NCBI GenBank assembly: GCA_949289305.1 | Contig: CASENB010000023.1 | Span: 1-64,000 of the forward strand | Source: an uncultured Spirochaetales bacterium | Lineage (GTDB): Bacteria; Spirochaetota; Spirochaetia; Sphaerochaetales; Sphaerochaetaceae | Direction of reading: 5' to 3' | Length of the DNA stretch: 64,000 nt | Shown here: in pieces, positions 7,587 through 16,859 of the stretch | How positions within the stretch are numbered: position 1 is the stretch's first letter | How the letters are laid out: every line of letters begins with the position of its first letter | Position numbers and translations under genes: made by a program | The notes under the pieces: model-generated | Told to the model about the DNA's origin: nothing | The model's database searches: none | What the model saw: the letters and a program-made list of their open reading frames with translations, nothing else

Positions 7587-9482
7587 ATGTTAAAGAGAAT
7601 TAATGATTTTTTTGCAGGACTTCCAATGACGATTGTTGCGGGCGTTTTCTTATTGTTTGATCTCGCTCCGCACATTGCAAAAGGTTTTTCAGGCAATGAT
7701 ATAAGCCTAGGATGCCTTCCATTTGACCCAGCATGGATTACTGTGGTAATCAGTGGTTTTCCTCTGCTTTATCTCGCGCTATATAGGCTTAGACATAACA
7801 AGGGGATAAGCAAGATCTCTTCTGCACTCCTTATATCGATAGCAATGTTTGCGGCAATTGCAATTGGAGATCTCTTTGCAGCAGGAGAGGTTGCGTTCAT
7901 CATGGCAATCGGTGCGATTTTGGAAGAAGCTACAACAAACAGGGCTAAGAAAGGGCTGAAGAAGCTTATTGATCTTGCTCCTGCAAAGGGGAGAAGAATA
8001 AAAGACGGAAAAGAAGAAATCGTTTCTGTCGAGGATATCAGGAAAGGGGATGTCTTAAGGATCCTTCCCGGTGAGACCATCCCTGCAGATGGAACTATCG
8101 TCAAAGGAGAGACATCAATTGATCAGGCAGTCATGACAGGAGAATCTATTCCTGTAGACAAGGCGGTTGGAGATGGCGTCTTCTGTGGAACGATAAACTG
8201 TTTCGGCTCTATAGATATCGAGGCGACGAATGTCGGGAATGACAGTTCTCTGCAAAAGCTTATTATGATGGTTGAGGAGGCCGAGGAAAGGCAAGCGCCT
8301 ATGCAGAGGATTGCAGATAAGGCGGCAAGCTATCTCGTTCCTGTTGCTCTTTCAATTGCTGTAATTGCTTATATCGCAACAGGGAACATCGTAACAGCGG
8401 TCACAATTCTTGTCGTATTCTGCCCTTGCGCGCTTGTGCTTGCAACCCCAACTGCAGTGATGGCGGCAATTGGACAGGCAACTAAGCATGGCGTGATTAT
8501 CAAGTCAGGAGAAGCTCTTGAGAAGATGGGCAAAGTTGATACGATTGCATTTGATAAGACTGGCACTCTTACATATGGACGTCTTGAGATAAGCAATATT
8601 TTCCCTTTTGTCCAGGGTATGACCGAGAATGAGCTGCTTATGATTGCAGCATCTGCAGAATCAAGAAGCGAGCATCCGCTAGGAAAGGCGATCGTAGACG
8701 GAGCTAAAGAAAGGAATCTGATAATCGTGGAGGCTGAGGATTTCAGAATGAAGTCGGGCAGAGGGATATCAGCAGAAGTTTATGGAAAGAGAATTTTCTG
8801 CGGTAGCGAGCGTTTCATGAGGGAAGAGGGAATAGCAATCGATGATAATGCGTATGATGTCCTTCAGAGCTTACGTGAAGAAGGCAAGGCATCGATCATT
8901 ATTGCCTCTATCGATTCTGTTGTTGGCGTGATAGCTCTTTCTGATTCCCTTAAGCCGGAGGCAAAAGAGATGGTATTGCGTCTCTCTTCAATGGGAACAA
9001 GGACCGTGCTGCTTACGGGAGATAACAGAAGAACAGCCGATTATTTTGCCTCAAAGATAGGAATTACGGAAGTGAGGGCTGAACTTCTTCCTGAAGAGAA
9101 GGTTGAAAATATCGCACTTATCCAGAAAGAAGGGCACAAGGTCTGCATGATAGGCGATGGAGTCAATGACGCGCCTGCATTGAAAACGGCTGATGTCAGC
9201 GTGGCTATGGGAAGCATGGGAAGCGATATTGCAGTCGATGCTGCGGATATCGCATTGATGGGCGATGACATCTCAAAGATTCCATATCTTAAAAAGCTTT
9301 CAAATGCGACAGTCAGGACAATCAAGGCGAGCATAACGCTGTCGATGTTCATCAACTTTGCTTCAATCGTCCTCTCTCTCTTAGGACTGCTTAATCCCAC
9401 GACAGGGGCATTGGTTCATAATGCGGGATCTTGTTTTGTTGTTCTAATTGCTGCATTGCTCTATGACAGGAAGTTTGATTGA
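7587..9482 (+). CDS. heavy metal translocating P1B-type ATPase
   Basis: This ATP-driven metal exporter shows every core P-type motif: MTGES in the actuator domain, CPCAL in the transmembrane metal site, DKTGT with the phosphorylated aspartate, SEHPLG in the nucleotide-binding domain and GDGVNDAPAL in the hinge. At 631 residues it lacks an N-terminal HMA domain, and no CxxC metal-binding motif precedes the first membrane segments. CPC pumps move Cu+/Ag+ or Zn2+/Cd2+/Pb2+, and I cannot assign the metal. The ATG at 7587 is preferred over the GTG at 7584 because GAGGTGA is then correctly spaced. It is divergent from a TetR gene and close to thioredoxin and CcdA-like genes. Confidence 0.9.
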   Translation: MLKRINDFFAGLPMTIVAGVFLLFDLAPHIAKGFSGNDISLGCLPFDPAWITVVISGFPLLYLALYRLRHNKGISKISSALLISIAMFAAIAIGDLFAAGEVAFIMAIGAILEEATTNRAKKGLKKLIDLAPAKGRRIKDGKEEIVSVEDIRKGDVLRILPGETIPADGTIVKGETSIDQAVMTGESIPVDKAVGDGVFCGTINCFGSIDIEATNVGNDSSLQKLIMMVEEAEERQAPMQRIADKAASYLVPVALSIAVIAYIATGNIVTAVTILVVFCPCALVLATPTAVMAAIGQATKHGVIIKSGEALEKMGKVDTIAFDKTGTLTYGRLEISNIFPFVQGMTENELLMIAASAESRSEHPLGKAIVDGAKERNLIIVEAEDFRMKSGRGISAEVYGKRIFCGSERFMREEGIAIDDNAYDVLQSLREEGKASIIIASIDSVVGVIALSDSLKPEAKEMVLRLSSMGTRTVLLTGDNRRTADYFASKIGITEVRAELLPEEKVENIALIQKEGHKVCMIGDGVNDAPALKTADVSVAMGSMGSDIAVDAADIALMGDDISKIPYLKKLSNATVRTIKASITLSMFINFASIVLSLLGLLNPTTGALVHNAGSCFVVLIAALLYDRKFD

Positions 9483-9514
9483 CATGTTTTTCATTTTCAG
9501 TTGCAAAGACGAAA

Positions 9515-9556
9515 AAAGATTGCATAAGAAATTGATTTGCAATCTTTCGTATTTTT
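9515..9556 (+). terminator. rho-independent terminator after the ATPase gene
   Basis: A perfect 10-bp stem (AAAGATTGCA at 9515-9524 with TGCAATCTTT at 9538-9547) is followed by CGTATTTTT. It lies just after the ATPase stop codon. Confidence 0.7.
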
Positions 9557-9572
9557 CTGAGATGATGTTAAT

Positions 9573-9580
9573 GCTATAAT
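9573..9580 (+). promoter_or_regulatory. extended -10 promoter for the DUF2264 gene
   Basis: TGCTATAAT spans 9572/9573-9580 and matches the extended -10 form TGnTATAAT. The expected transcript start near 9587 leaves a short leader containing AGGAGG before the ATG at 9604. No good -35 box is visible, which extended -10 promoters do not strictly need. Confidence 0.5.
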
Positions 9581-9603
9581 CAACAAAAAAAGAGGAGGTT
9601 GCA

Positions 9604-11646
9604 ATGCATTTTGAACCGAAAGATTTAGATTACGAGCTAAGTCCTTATACCGGACTGACAAGAAAGCATTGGATAGATGCGGGAAAATATATTTTGGAAG
9701 GTGTTTTCAAACATGTGAAGACAATGGACGATCCTGTCCTTGTTCCTCGCTACGAGACAGAGATAACATATCCTAACAGTCATACTCCTGCATGGAAGGT
9801 CCAGGCAGAATATTATGAAGGGCTTGCCCGCAGCTTCTTTATTGCAGCCCCGCTTATAAGCATAGACCCCGATCTCGAGATTGCAGGAAAAAACATGAGA
9901 AAATATTACAAGGATCATATCCTAAGATCATGTACTCCAGGGGACGATCAGTATGTTCTAAGCTACAGCGATATGAATAAGGATGCAGAGCCTTCTTTTA
10001 TGCTTCATACTTATCAGCAGACAGTAGAGACCTGCGCCATGGTGATAGGGCTTGAGACAACAAAGAGTGAAATATGGGACACATATACAAAAGAAGAACG
10101 CGATTTGATTGCTTCTTTTCTTAGCGATTATGCAAAAGGGGACACCGTTCCTCAGAACTGGCGTCTATTTAACATGCTTGATCTGGCATTTTTGCATATG
10201 GCGGGGTATGAAATCGATAAGGGCGTAATGAGGGAACATGCCCAGGCAATTCTTTCGTATTATACTGGAGACGGATGGTACCGCGACGGACATTCGTTCG
10301 ATTACTATTCGGCTTGGGCGTTCCAAGTATATGCTCCGATCTGGTGCAGATGGTATGGTTATGATAATGAGCCGTATATTGCTTCTGAATTTGAAAAGAA
10401 TTCTAACGAGCTTATGAAAACATACGACAGGCTCTTTGATGAAAACGGCTTTGTTACGATGTGGGGCAGAAGCAATATCTATCGTAATGCCGCAACAGCT
10501 CCTTTTGCCGCAAACTTCAACTTAAAACATCCATCTGCAAATCCAGGCCTTGCTAGGCGAATTGCATCTGGAGCGCTGCTTCAATTCTTTGGTCGTGACG
10601 ATATTCTTTACGAAGGATCTCCTGTTATTGGTTTCTATGGGCCGTTTACCCCAATGGTGCAAAGCTACAGCTGTGCAGAAAGCCCTCTTTGGCTTGGAAA
10701 GGCATTTTTATGCCTTGAACTTCCAGAGGATCATCCGTTCTGGCAGGCAAAGGAAGAAAATGGCGTATGGGATGAGATGAGAAAAGGCGAGGTACGTGAA
10801 ACGGTTCTAAACGGTCCTGGACTGTCAATTGCTGATTTCCATGACAATGGCACGATGATTCTTCGCACGGGAAAGGTTTTAAAGCGCATAGGCGATGACA
10901 ATGGCAGATGGTGCTATGCAAAACTTTCTTATAATAGCCGCTATCCATGGGAATCTGATCTTTCTTCCGGCCTTAGCGCCGCATCTTATGTCTTGAAGGA
11001 AAGCGATATCGAAAAGACAGAGCAGATGAACAGCATACTCTGGAGCGGAGAGAGAGACGGAGTGCTTTATAGAAGGGCGCTTTTCGGTTTTGACAGCTCT
11101 ACAGAATGGCATTGGACAAGCATGATCGATCTAGCGGACTTCCCTGTTTCTAATGGACTTGTCAGGGCTGATAAGCTGCGCCTGTTCCATAAGCCCGTAG
11201 ATATCTATCTTGGCTCTTATGGCTTTCCTTGCCCTGATGCGACTTACCATGTTGAAAAGAGGGAGAATGCCGAGGCTGTTATCCTAAAAGGACGCGGAAG
11301 CGATGGAAAAACTCGTCATATGGCTATGACTGTCTATTCAGGCTGGGGCGATTGGTCTGTTCAAAAGAGCACGGGTACGAATCCGGATACTAAAGAAAGC
11401 TTCGTTATTTTCGCTCATGCGTTGAGAGAAAAGGTTTTTGCCTACGAACCATACATCCTTATAAGCCAGGTCATAACGAAGGAAGGAGATGAGGGCTTTA
11501 GCGAAGATGAAATATTCAGTATTGCAGAAATAAAATATAAAGACAAAGAGCAGTGCGGAGGATACGGTCCTGTAGAGATAAAGCTTAAGAGCGGAGATGA
11601 AAAGGTTGTGGATTTCAGCCTAATGGAAGGAAGGCTTTCTCTATAG
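9604..11646 (+). CDS. DUF2264 domain-containing protein, predicted polysaccharide-degradation enzyme
   Basis: The 680-residue protein opens with SPYTGLTRKHWIDAGKYIL, the characteristic start of the DUF2264 family, whose members are found in carbohydrate-utilisation loci and are predicted to have an alpha/alpha toroid fold. Aromatic-rich segments such as DGHSFDYYSAWAFQ (about residue 225) are typical of sugar-binding toroids. There is no signal peptide, so it probably acts in the cytoplasm on imported oligosaccharides. The neighbouring sugar ABC importer, YesM/YesN pair and heparinase-family gene support this. The catalytic activity is unknown. AGAGGAGG gives a strong start, and a strong terminator follows. 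Confidence 0.8.
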   Translation: MHFEPKDLDYELSPYTGLTRKHWIDAGKYILEGVFKHVKTMDDPVLVPRYETEITYPNSHTPAWKVQAEYYEGLARSFFIAAPLISIDPDLEIAGKNMRKYYKDHILRSCTPGDDQYVLSYSDMNKDAEPSFMLHTYQQTVETCAMVIGLETTKSEIWDTYTKEERDLIASFLSDYAKGDTVPQNWRLFNMLDLAFLHMAGYEIDKGVMREHAQAILSYYTGDGWYRDGHSFDYYSAWAFQVYAPIWCRWYGYDNEPYIASEFEKNSNELMKTYDRLFDENGFVTMWGRSNIYRNAATAPFAANFNLKHPSANPGLARRIASGALLQFFGRDDILYEGSPVIGFYGPFTPMVQSYSCAESPLWLGKAFLCLELPEDHPFWQAKEENGVWDEMRKGEVRETVLNGPGLSIADFHDNGTMILRTGKVLKRIGDDNGRWCYAKLSYNSRYPWESDLSSGLSAASYVLKESDIEKTEQMNSILWSGERDGVLYRRALFGFDSSTEWHWTSMIDLADFPVSNGLVRADKLRLFHKPVDIYLGSYGFPCPDATYHVEKRENAEAVILKGRGSDGKTRHMAMTVYSGWGDWSVQKSTGTNPDTKESFVIFAHALREKVFAYEPYILISQVITKEGDEGFSEDEIFSIAEIKYKDKEQCGGYGPVEIKLKSGDEKVVDFSLMEGRLSL

Positions 11647-11657
11647 TGTTCTTATAG

Positions 11658-11688
11658 CAGGCAGGGCATGGGCCTTGCCTGTTTTTTT
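11658..11688 (+). terminator. rho-independent terminator after the DUF2264 gene
   Basis: CAGGCAGGGC at 11658-11667 pairs with GCCTTGCCTG at 11672-11681 with one G-T pair, a four-base loop and then seven T residues. Confidence 0.9.
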
Positions 11689-11703
11689 ACGCAATAGTTG
11701 AAC

Positions 11704-11734
11704 AAAAACGGCACCACATTTTCGTGTGATGCCG
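11704..11734 (-). terminator. rho-independent terminator of the sugar ABC operon
   Basis: On the minus strand CGGCATCACA pairs with TGTGGTGCCG (one mismatch, six-base loop) and is followed by TTTTTG. It lies 30 bp beyond the stop codon of the last permease gene and is back to back with the DUF2264 terminator. Confidence 0.8.
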
Positions 11735-11763
11735 AATAAGTCACAAATAAAGGATTTATCTTA

Positions 11764-12600
11764 TCAGCCTTTAAGACCGCTAGATGCAACACCTTCAACG
11801 AAGTATTTCTGAAGCGATAGGAATACAGCCAACACAGGAATCATTGTGACTACGCTTCCTGCCATAATCAGGCCGTATTCTGACGAATACTGTCCGATAA
11901 AGCTTCTCAGTCCTAGCTGAATCGTTTTCAGGTTGTCCCTTGTCAAATAGATGTAAGGGCCTAAGAAGTCATTCCAAGTGTTTACGAATGTGAAGATCGT
12001 CAGCGTAGATAGCGAAGGCTTTGCAAGAGGAAGCATGATCTTTGCATATATCCCATACTCTGTCATGCCATCAATTCTGGCCGCTTCGCAAAGCTCTGTA
12101 GGAACTCCTTCATAGAACTGTTTCATCATGAACACGCCGAATGCGCTGAATGCCTGAAGTATTATTATAGCCATATGCGTGTTGTTCAGACCCATTGATC
12201 TAAGCATCATAAATTGCGGAACCATGTATGCCTGCCAAGGGACGGCAATGGTTGCAATATAGCCTAGAAAGAGCGAATTCCTACCTTTGAATCTCAGTTT
12301 TGCAAATGCATATGCCGCAAAAGAAGATGTGAAGAGCTGCAATAATGTGACGATAATTGTCAGTTTCACAGTATTGAGAATGTATGTAAGCAGTGGAATT
12401 CTCGTCCAAATATCCTGGTAGTTTGCCCAACGTGGCTCCGATGGGATCCATTGTATTGGGAATGTAAATACATCCCTATCTTCCTTTAAAGAAGCAGAGA
12501 GCATCCATAAGAAAGGCAGCAGCATTATAGCGGCCATAATAATCAGGAATACATAGAGAAGTACTCTGAGTACTTTCTGTCCTGTAGATTCAATCATCAT
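11764..12600 (-). CDS. carbohydrate ABC transporter permease (MalG type)
   Basis: The 278-residue inner-membrane permease has six hydrophobic segments and the EAA loop EAARIDGMTEYGIYAKIMLP, which contacts the ATPase. It is the second permease of a CUT1 sugar importer. The frame is open further upstream, but AAGGAGG followed by seven bases and ATG at 12600 fixes the start. This also leaves the upstream permease stop codon 13 bp away. No ATPase gene is encoded here; CUT1 systems in many bacteria share one MsmX-like ATPase encoded elsewhere, which is the likely situation. Confidence 0.9.
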   Translation of the reverse strand: MMIESTGQKVLRVLLYVFLIIMAAIMLLPFLWMLSASLKEDRDVFTFPIQWIPSEPRWANYQDIWTRIPLLTYILNTVKLTIIVTLLQLFTSSFAAYAFAKLRFKGRNSLFLGYIATIAVPWQAYMVPQFMMLRSMGLNNTHMAIIILQAFSAFGVFMMKQFYEGVPTELCEAARIDGMTEYGIYAKIMLPLAKPSLSTLTIFTFVNTWNDFLGPYIYLTRDNLKTIQLGLRSFIGQYSSEYGLIMAGSVVTMIPVLAVFLSLQKYFVEGVASSGLKG

Positions 12601-12613
12601 CTCTCTTACCTCC

Positions 12614-13579
12614 TTAGTCCTTATCCAGTCTGAACTGGATAATCGTAACGACAAGTACGATAGCGAAGAGCACGAGCGCTTCCGCGCTTGCAACTCCGAG
12701 TCTCCAATAGCGGAATGCGCTGTTATAGATTTCGTAAACTAGAACTGTGGTCGCTTCCGATAGCGCGCCAGATCCTGCGCCTGCTAGCATGTAGACGATA
12801 TCGTATACCTTGAAGCACTGGATTGTGAGCATGATAAGAATGAAGAATGTCGTATTCTTCAGCTGAGGCAGTGTGACGTACCAGAACTTCTGCATTGTAT
12901 TTACACCGTCGATTGAAGCGGCTTCGTAAAGCTCTGTGTTAATTCCCTGAAGTCCTGCTAGGTATATTACCATGTAGTAGCCCATATATTTCCATACGGA
13001 AAACAGTACTATTGTGAACATCGCCCAGTCGTTATCTGCAATCCAACGCGGAGGATCTTCAACACCAAGACGCATTAAAATCTCGTTTACAGGTCCCATC
13101 GACGGATTGAAAAGCATGTTCCAGACGGCTGTAATTGCTACGAGAGATCCTACGTAAGGGAAGAATGATACGGTTCTGAAGAAGTTCCTTCCTTTAATCT
13201 TCTGATTGAGAACGATAGCAAGAAACAGAGAGATGACTAGTGTAAGAGGAACCGTGCCGATAGTATAAATGAATGTGTTCTTCAGCGATGAGAGGAACAT
13301 TTCATTTGTAAAGATGTATTTGAAATTATCGAGACCGGCAAAGGTCATTTCCGTATTTCCATTCCAGTTCATGAATGCAAGCGCAAATGCAAATACTATT
13401 GGAATGAGTGTAAATATTGCAAAACCAATGAAATTGGGAGCTATGAACGAGTAGGCGACTAAGTTCCTATTCAGCTCTGCTCTCTTTGCTGCCTTTGACT
13501 TCTCGATTTTGATGCTTTTGTCAATTGGTAGGCCATTGGCCGTAAAGCCAGTAGTCGCTTTGTCCTTTTTTTTCAACAT
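12614..13579 (-). CDS. carbohydrate ABC transporter permease (MalF type)
   Basis: The 321-residue protein has a charged cytoplasmic N-terminus of about 45 residues, then six membrane segments. The EAA loop EAASIDGVNTMQKFWYVTLP lies about 90 residues from the C-terminus. It pairs with the downstream MalG-type permease to form the channel of the importer. GAGG precedes the ATG at 13579. The gene sits between the binding protein and the second permease, the classic CUT1 order, and is separated from the binding-protein gene by a stable hairpin. Confidence 0.9.
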   Translation of the reverse strand: MLKKKDKATTGFTANGLPIDKSIKIEKSKAAKRAELNRNLVAYSFIAPNFIGFAIFTLIPIVFAFALAFMNWNGNTEMTFAGLDNFKYIFTNEMFLSSLKNTFIYTIGTVPLTLVISLFLAIVLNQKIKGRNFFRTVSFFPYVGSLVAITAVWNMLFNPSMGPVNEILMRLGVEDPPRWIADNDWAMFTIVLFSVWKYMGYYMVIYLAGLQGINTELYEAASIDGVNTMQKFWYVTLPQLKNTTFFILIMLTIQCFKVYDIVYMLAGAGSGALSEATTVLVYEIYNSAFRYWRLGVASAEALVLFAIVLVVTIIQFRLDKD

Positions 13580-13598
13580 ACAAAACCTCGATAAATAG

Positions 13599-13625
13599 AA
13601 TCAGCCGCATCTCGCGCGGCTGATT
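13599..13625 (-). other. intercistronic hairpin between binding-protein and permease genes
   Basis: AATCAGCCGC at 13599-13608 pairs perfectly with GCGGCTGATT at 13616-13625 around a seven-base loop, with no T tract after it. Such hairpins after a binding-protein gene usually protect the upstream mRNA or partly terminate, giving more binding protein than permease. Confidence 0.6.
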
Positions 13626-13642
13626 AAAGGGTTAATGGAAAC

Positions 13643-14923
13643 TTAGTTGGCGAGAACCTGGTCAACTCTTCTTCCCATCTCCGCTAGTCCTTCATCCACG
13701 CTCATGTTGCCAGTCATGATCTGGTCATGGAATTCGTTAAGGACGACTTCGATCTCTGCGCTCTTGTCATGTAGAGGCATCTCTAGATAAAGCTGGGAAA
13801 CGTTGAGAGCTTCCTTGCTCTGCTCGTCCTGAGGGAATCCTGGCGTAGATGCGATGATGTTATTGATCTCTGCATTTGAAAGAGCTGGGAAGTTTCCAGT
13901 TCCAGCAAGGATTTCCGCACCTTCTGTGCCGCAGACGAACTTTACGAAATCCCAAGCGGCTTCCGTCTGATCCGTTCCTGATGGAATCGCGAGGGCTGTG
14001 ATCGTTCCAAGAGTTGTTCCTGGTTCTACTCCTTCAGCGTGAGGATACTTTACGATTCCCCAGTTTGTCGCATCGTTCTGGCCATTTTCCGTAGCTGCAA
14101 TAAGTGTTGCGATGAACCATGATCCCATGTTCTCCATTGCTACTGACTGATTGTAGAATACTCCAGAGTAGTGGATGTTGCTTGTCTTGAGTGTTGCATA
14201 ATCCTGAACAATTCCATCCCTCTGCTGTGCAAGAGCCATCTCATAATATGGCTTTAGATAGCTGTAGTCTCCTCCATCTGTAATCTGATGCTCTCCATCA
14301 AGAATTCCAAAGAGCTGGATAGCGCTTCTCCATGTGTGGTAGTGTGCGCCGTAAACCTTGCTGGCTCCGCTTCCAGATGTCATTGCGCGTGCAATCTGAT
14401 CGTACTCTTCGAATGTCATATCGTTTGTAGGATATGGAACGCCTACTGCATCAAAGAGATCCTTGTTGTAGAATACGACCCAGAAGTCGCTTCTAAACGG
14501 TAGCTCGTAGTAGCTGTCGCCAACAGAAATCTGCTCGACAATGCCGCCATATGCGGATGTGTCGATTCCATCGCGCTCTGCGAGAGGCTTTAGATCCTGA
14601 AGCAATCCAGCTTTTACAAGGTTGTTATAGCCAGGGATGTCCTTAACTGCTACGACATCGAATTCGCTTCCGCCGCCAGAGAGCTGGATCTGGAGTGCAG
14701 TCTGGTAATCTGCCGAGCCAAGGTCGATTACTTCGACGTTCACGCCAGGATTTGCTGCTTCATATGCATTTATGAGAGCATCGTAATATGGCGTCGTCTG
14801 GTAGTCCCAAACAGCCCATGTAAGTGTTGTGCTTCCATCGTCGGATGTTTCACTTCCTCCGTTAGCAAAAACACTGGAAACTGCTAAAAGTGCAATTAAA
14901 AGAATAGATAAAGCTTTTTTCAT
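13643..14923 (-). CDS. sugar ABC transporter substrate-binding protein
   Basis: The 426-residue protein starts with a clear signal peptide (MKKALSILLIALLAVSSVFA, cleavage probably before NGGSE) and continues as a family 1 solute-binding protein. The motif YEAANPGVNVEVIDLG near residue 55 is the usual first-domain signature, and AWDFVKFVCG near residue 330 is the usual C-terminal-domain signature. No lipobox is seen, so it is expected to be free in the periplasm. The ATG at 14923 follows GGAGGTTAAC. It is the first gene of the importer operon, divergent from the YesM-like sensor kinase, which probably controls it. The ligand is probably an oligosaccharide from uronic-acid or pectin-like glycans, inferred from the lyase-family neighbour. 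Confidence 0.9.
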   Translation of the reverse strand: MKKALSILLIALLAVSSVFANGGSETSDDGSTTLTWAVWDYQTTPYYDALINAYEAANPGVNVEVIDLGSADYQTALQIQLSGGGSEFDVVAVKDIPGYNNLVKAGLLQDLKPLAERDGIDTSAYGGIVEQISVGDSYYELPFRSDFWVVFYNKDLFDAVGVPYPTNDMTFEEYDQIARAMTSGSGASKVYGAHYHTWRSAIQLFGILDGEHQITDGGDYSYLKPYYEMALAQQRDGIVQDYATLKTSNIHYSGVFYNQSVAMENMGSWFIATLIAATENGQNDATNWGIVKYPHAEGVEPGTTLGTITALAIPSGTDQTEAAWDFVKFVCGTEGAEILAGTGNFPALSNAEINNIIASTPGFPQDEQSKEALNVSQLYLEMPLHDKSAEIEVVLNEFHDQIMTGNMSVDEGLAEMGRRVDQVLAN

Positions 14924-14989
14924 GTTAACCTCCATCTGTTTAAGCTTCATGCCTTGTTACCACACTAACAGCGGTTTTTCTTCCTTAAC

Positions 14990-15072
14990 ATGTAAAATTT
15001 ATGCAGATTTATCGACAATTTTATGTAAATGCCAGATATTGCATGCACTATTTTCTATTAGATGTAAAATTT
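14990..15072. promoter_or_regulatory. divergent control region with repeated ATGTAAA boxes
   Basis: ATGTAAAATTT occurs at 14990-15000 and again at 15062-15072 in direct orientation, with ATGTAAAT at 15023-15030 between them. They lie in the roughly 200-bp divergent region between the binding-protein gene and the sensor kinase gene. Repeated boxes are what an AraC-type response regulator such as the YesN homologue would bind, but no binding is shown by sequence alone. Confidence 0.4.
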
Positions 15073-15122
15073 TATTATTATAAAAAGTTGTATGCTTTCT
15101 TTGTTTATTGGATAATAATGTC

Positions 15123-16859
15123 ATGCGGGTTTTTCATTCTGTTAGAACTAGAATCATCCTTATAAGCACAATACTTCTTGCACTTTTCTTGATTGCCTAT
15201 ACCGTAACCGTATGGGCGATTGCAAACAGTTATGCACTTGAGAGCCTGAGCCAGACCAACTCTTTTTCTTTAAGCATGATCAGCAGTGAAATCGATAACA
15301 ATACGGCTAATGTAAGGGCGCTTGTAACAAGGGTTGCAATAGATAATGAACTGAAAAACATACTTTCAGATTTTGAAGAGTCGAGCTGGATAAATTATTT
15401 TCATCAGTTTGAAAGCATGATACAGTCGAATCCCGCTTTTAATGTCGTGGACCGCTTTATTATCACTGACAGCAGCTTGAATCATTTTTTGCAGGTCGTG
15501 GGCTATGCCGCATCGACAGGAAGGCCTCTAAGACAGGATACTTTTTTAGGCGAGATAGCGCATGTTGCCCCTGACAGCGGCTTTAGCGATATCTACGCAT
15601 CTACGTTCTCTTATGAAAACTATAATGTGACCGGTATTCTGAAAAGCATTATAGACTACAATAGCGGACGGACCATCGGATATGTCTTTGCGACTATAAA
15701 CATAGATGCGCTTTTTCAAAATCTCAGCAGCTATCAGGAGATGAATGGAGAGACGATATATTTCAGCCATAACGGAGAATACTATCTTGCAGACGGCGGC
15801 GATTTCATATATAAGCCTGAAACCAGCTTTTCCTTAGATGGTCAGCATCATGCGGTTTTAAACCATGGGACAAGCGTCGTATTCCGTTTAGACGATGGCT
15901 CGTATATGCTTTATCAGGAGAGCCTGCAGGATGAATTTGATCTGATGCAGATCTTCTCGGCTCCCTCGATTTTCGGGTCGTTCAGGAATGCGACTTTCAT
16001 ACTCCTCTTCGTCGTCATTGGTTTTGTCGTTTTTGTCATTGCTTTAATCCTTTCCCTCTATCTCAATAAGGCAATTTACCAGCCCGTTAAAAAACTTTCC
16101 AAAAGGATTGAAAAGATACAGCAAAGCGATTTCTCACAGGACAATTCAATCAACACTGAAGATGAGTTCGGCCTGATCGGGCGCGGCATAAACAAACTTT
16201 CCAGCGAAGTTACAACTTTAATGGACAGGAGGGTTGAAGACGAGAGGAAGAAGATAGAACTTGAATATAAGATGCTGGAAAACCAGATCAACCCGCATTT
16301 TCTCTACAATACGTTCAATTCGATTAAATGGATGGCGACAATACAAGGGGCAAGCGGAATAGGGGAGATGATAACTTCTTTATCGCGCCTTATGAAGAAC
16401 ATATCAAAGAGGGATGACAGCCTCTGGACTCTGAGCGAAGAGCTTAGCTTCATAGATGACTATTTTATCATTATGAAATACCGATATGGAAACACCATCA
16501 GCTGTTATAAAAGCCTGGATGAAGAATGCAAGAATATAATGATCCCTCGTTTCACCCTTCAGCCATTAGTTGAGAATGCGATTTTCCATGGAATAGAACC
16601 AAAAGGCACTGGAGCTATCGCGATTAAGGGAGAGAGCTTTGATACCCATTATTCGATAATGGTTGCAGATAACGGAGTCGGTTTTGACAGTTCAGAGGAG
16701 AAAGAGAAAAAAGCCGACGGAGTTTTCAGGCATATCGGTGTGGAGAACATTAAGCAGCGGCTTTCTTATGCTATGCCAGGTAAGGTGTCTTTCGAAGTTT
16801 CTTCTCGTATTGGCATAGGAACAGCGTGTATAATCAGAATAGCAAAGGAGGATAAATGA
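15123..16859 (+). CDS. YesM-type sensor histidine kinase
   Basis: The 578-residue kinase has a membrane segment at about residues 10-30, a roughly 255-residue extracytoplasmic sensor, a second segment near 295-315 and a HAMP linker (YQPVKKLSKRIEKI). The His_kinase domain has its phosphoacceptor in NPHFLYN (His near residue 392), with the ATPase part marked by PLVENAIFHG and DNGVGF. This is the LytS/YesM class that senses sugars, often together with a binding protein. The ATG at 15123 is used; an in-frame TTG at 15108 is possible. The stop overlaps the response regulator start (ATGA). It probably controls the adjacent importer and degradation genes. Confidence 0.9.
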   Translation: MRVFHSVRTRIILISTILLALFLIAYTVTVWAIANSYALESLSQTNSFSLSMISSEIDNNTANVRALVTRVAIDNELKNILSDFEESSWINYFHQFESMIQSNPAFNVVDRFIITDSSLNHFLQVVGYAASTGRPLRQDTFLGEIAHVAPDSGFSDIYASTFSYENYNVTGILKSIIDYNSGRTIGYVFATINIDALFQNLSSYQEMNGETIYFSHNGEYYLADGGDFIYKPETSFSLDGQHHAVLNHGTSVVFRLDDGSYMLYQESLQDEFDLMQIFSAPSIFGSFRNATFILLFVVIGFVVFVIALILSLYLNKAIYQPVKKLSKRIEKIQQSDFSQDNSINTEDEFGLIGRGINKLSSEVTTLMDRRVEDERKKIELEYKMLENQINPHFLYNTFNSIKWMATIQGASGIGEMITSLSRLMKNISKRDDSLWTLSEELSFIDDYFIIMKYRYGNTISCYKSLDEECKNIMIPRFTLQPLVENAIFHGIEPKGTGAIAIKGESFDTHYSIMVADNGVGFDSSEEKEKKADGVFRHIGVENIKQRLSYAMPGKVSFEVSSRIGIGTACIIRIAKEDK

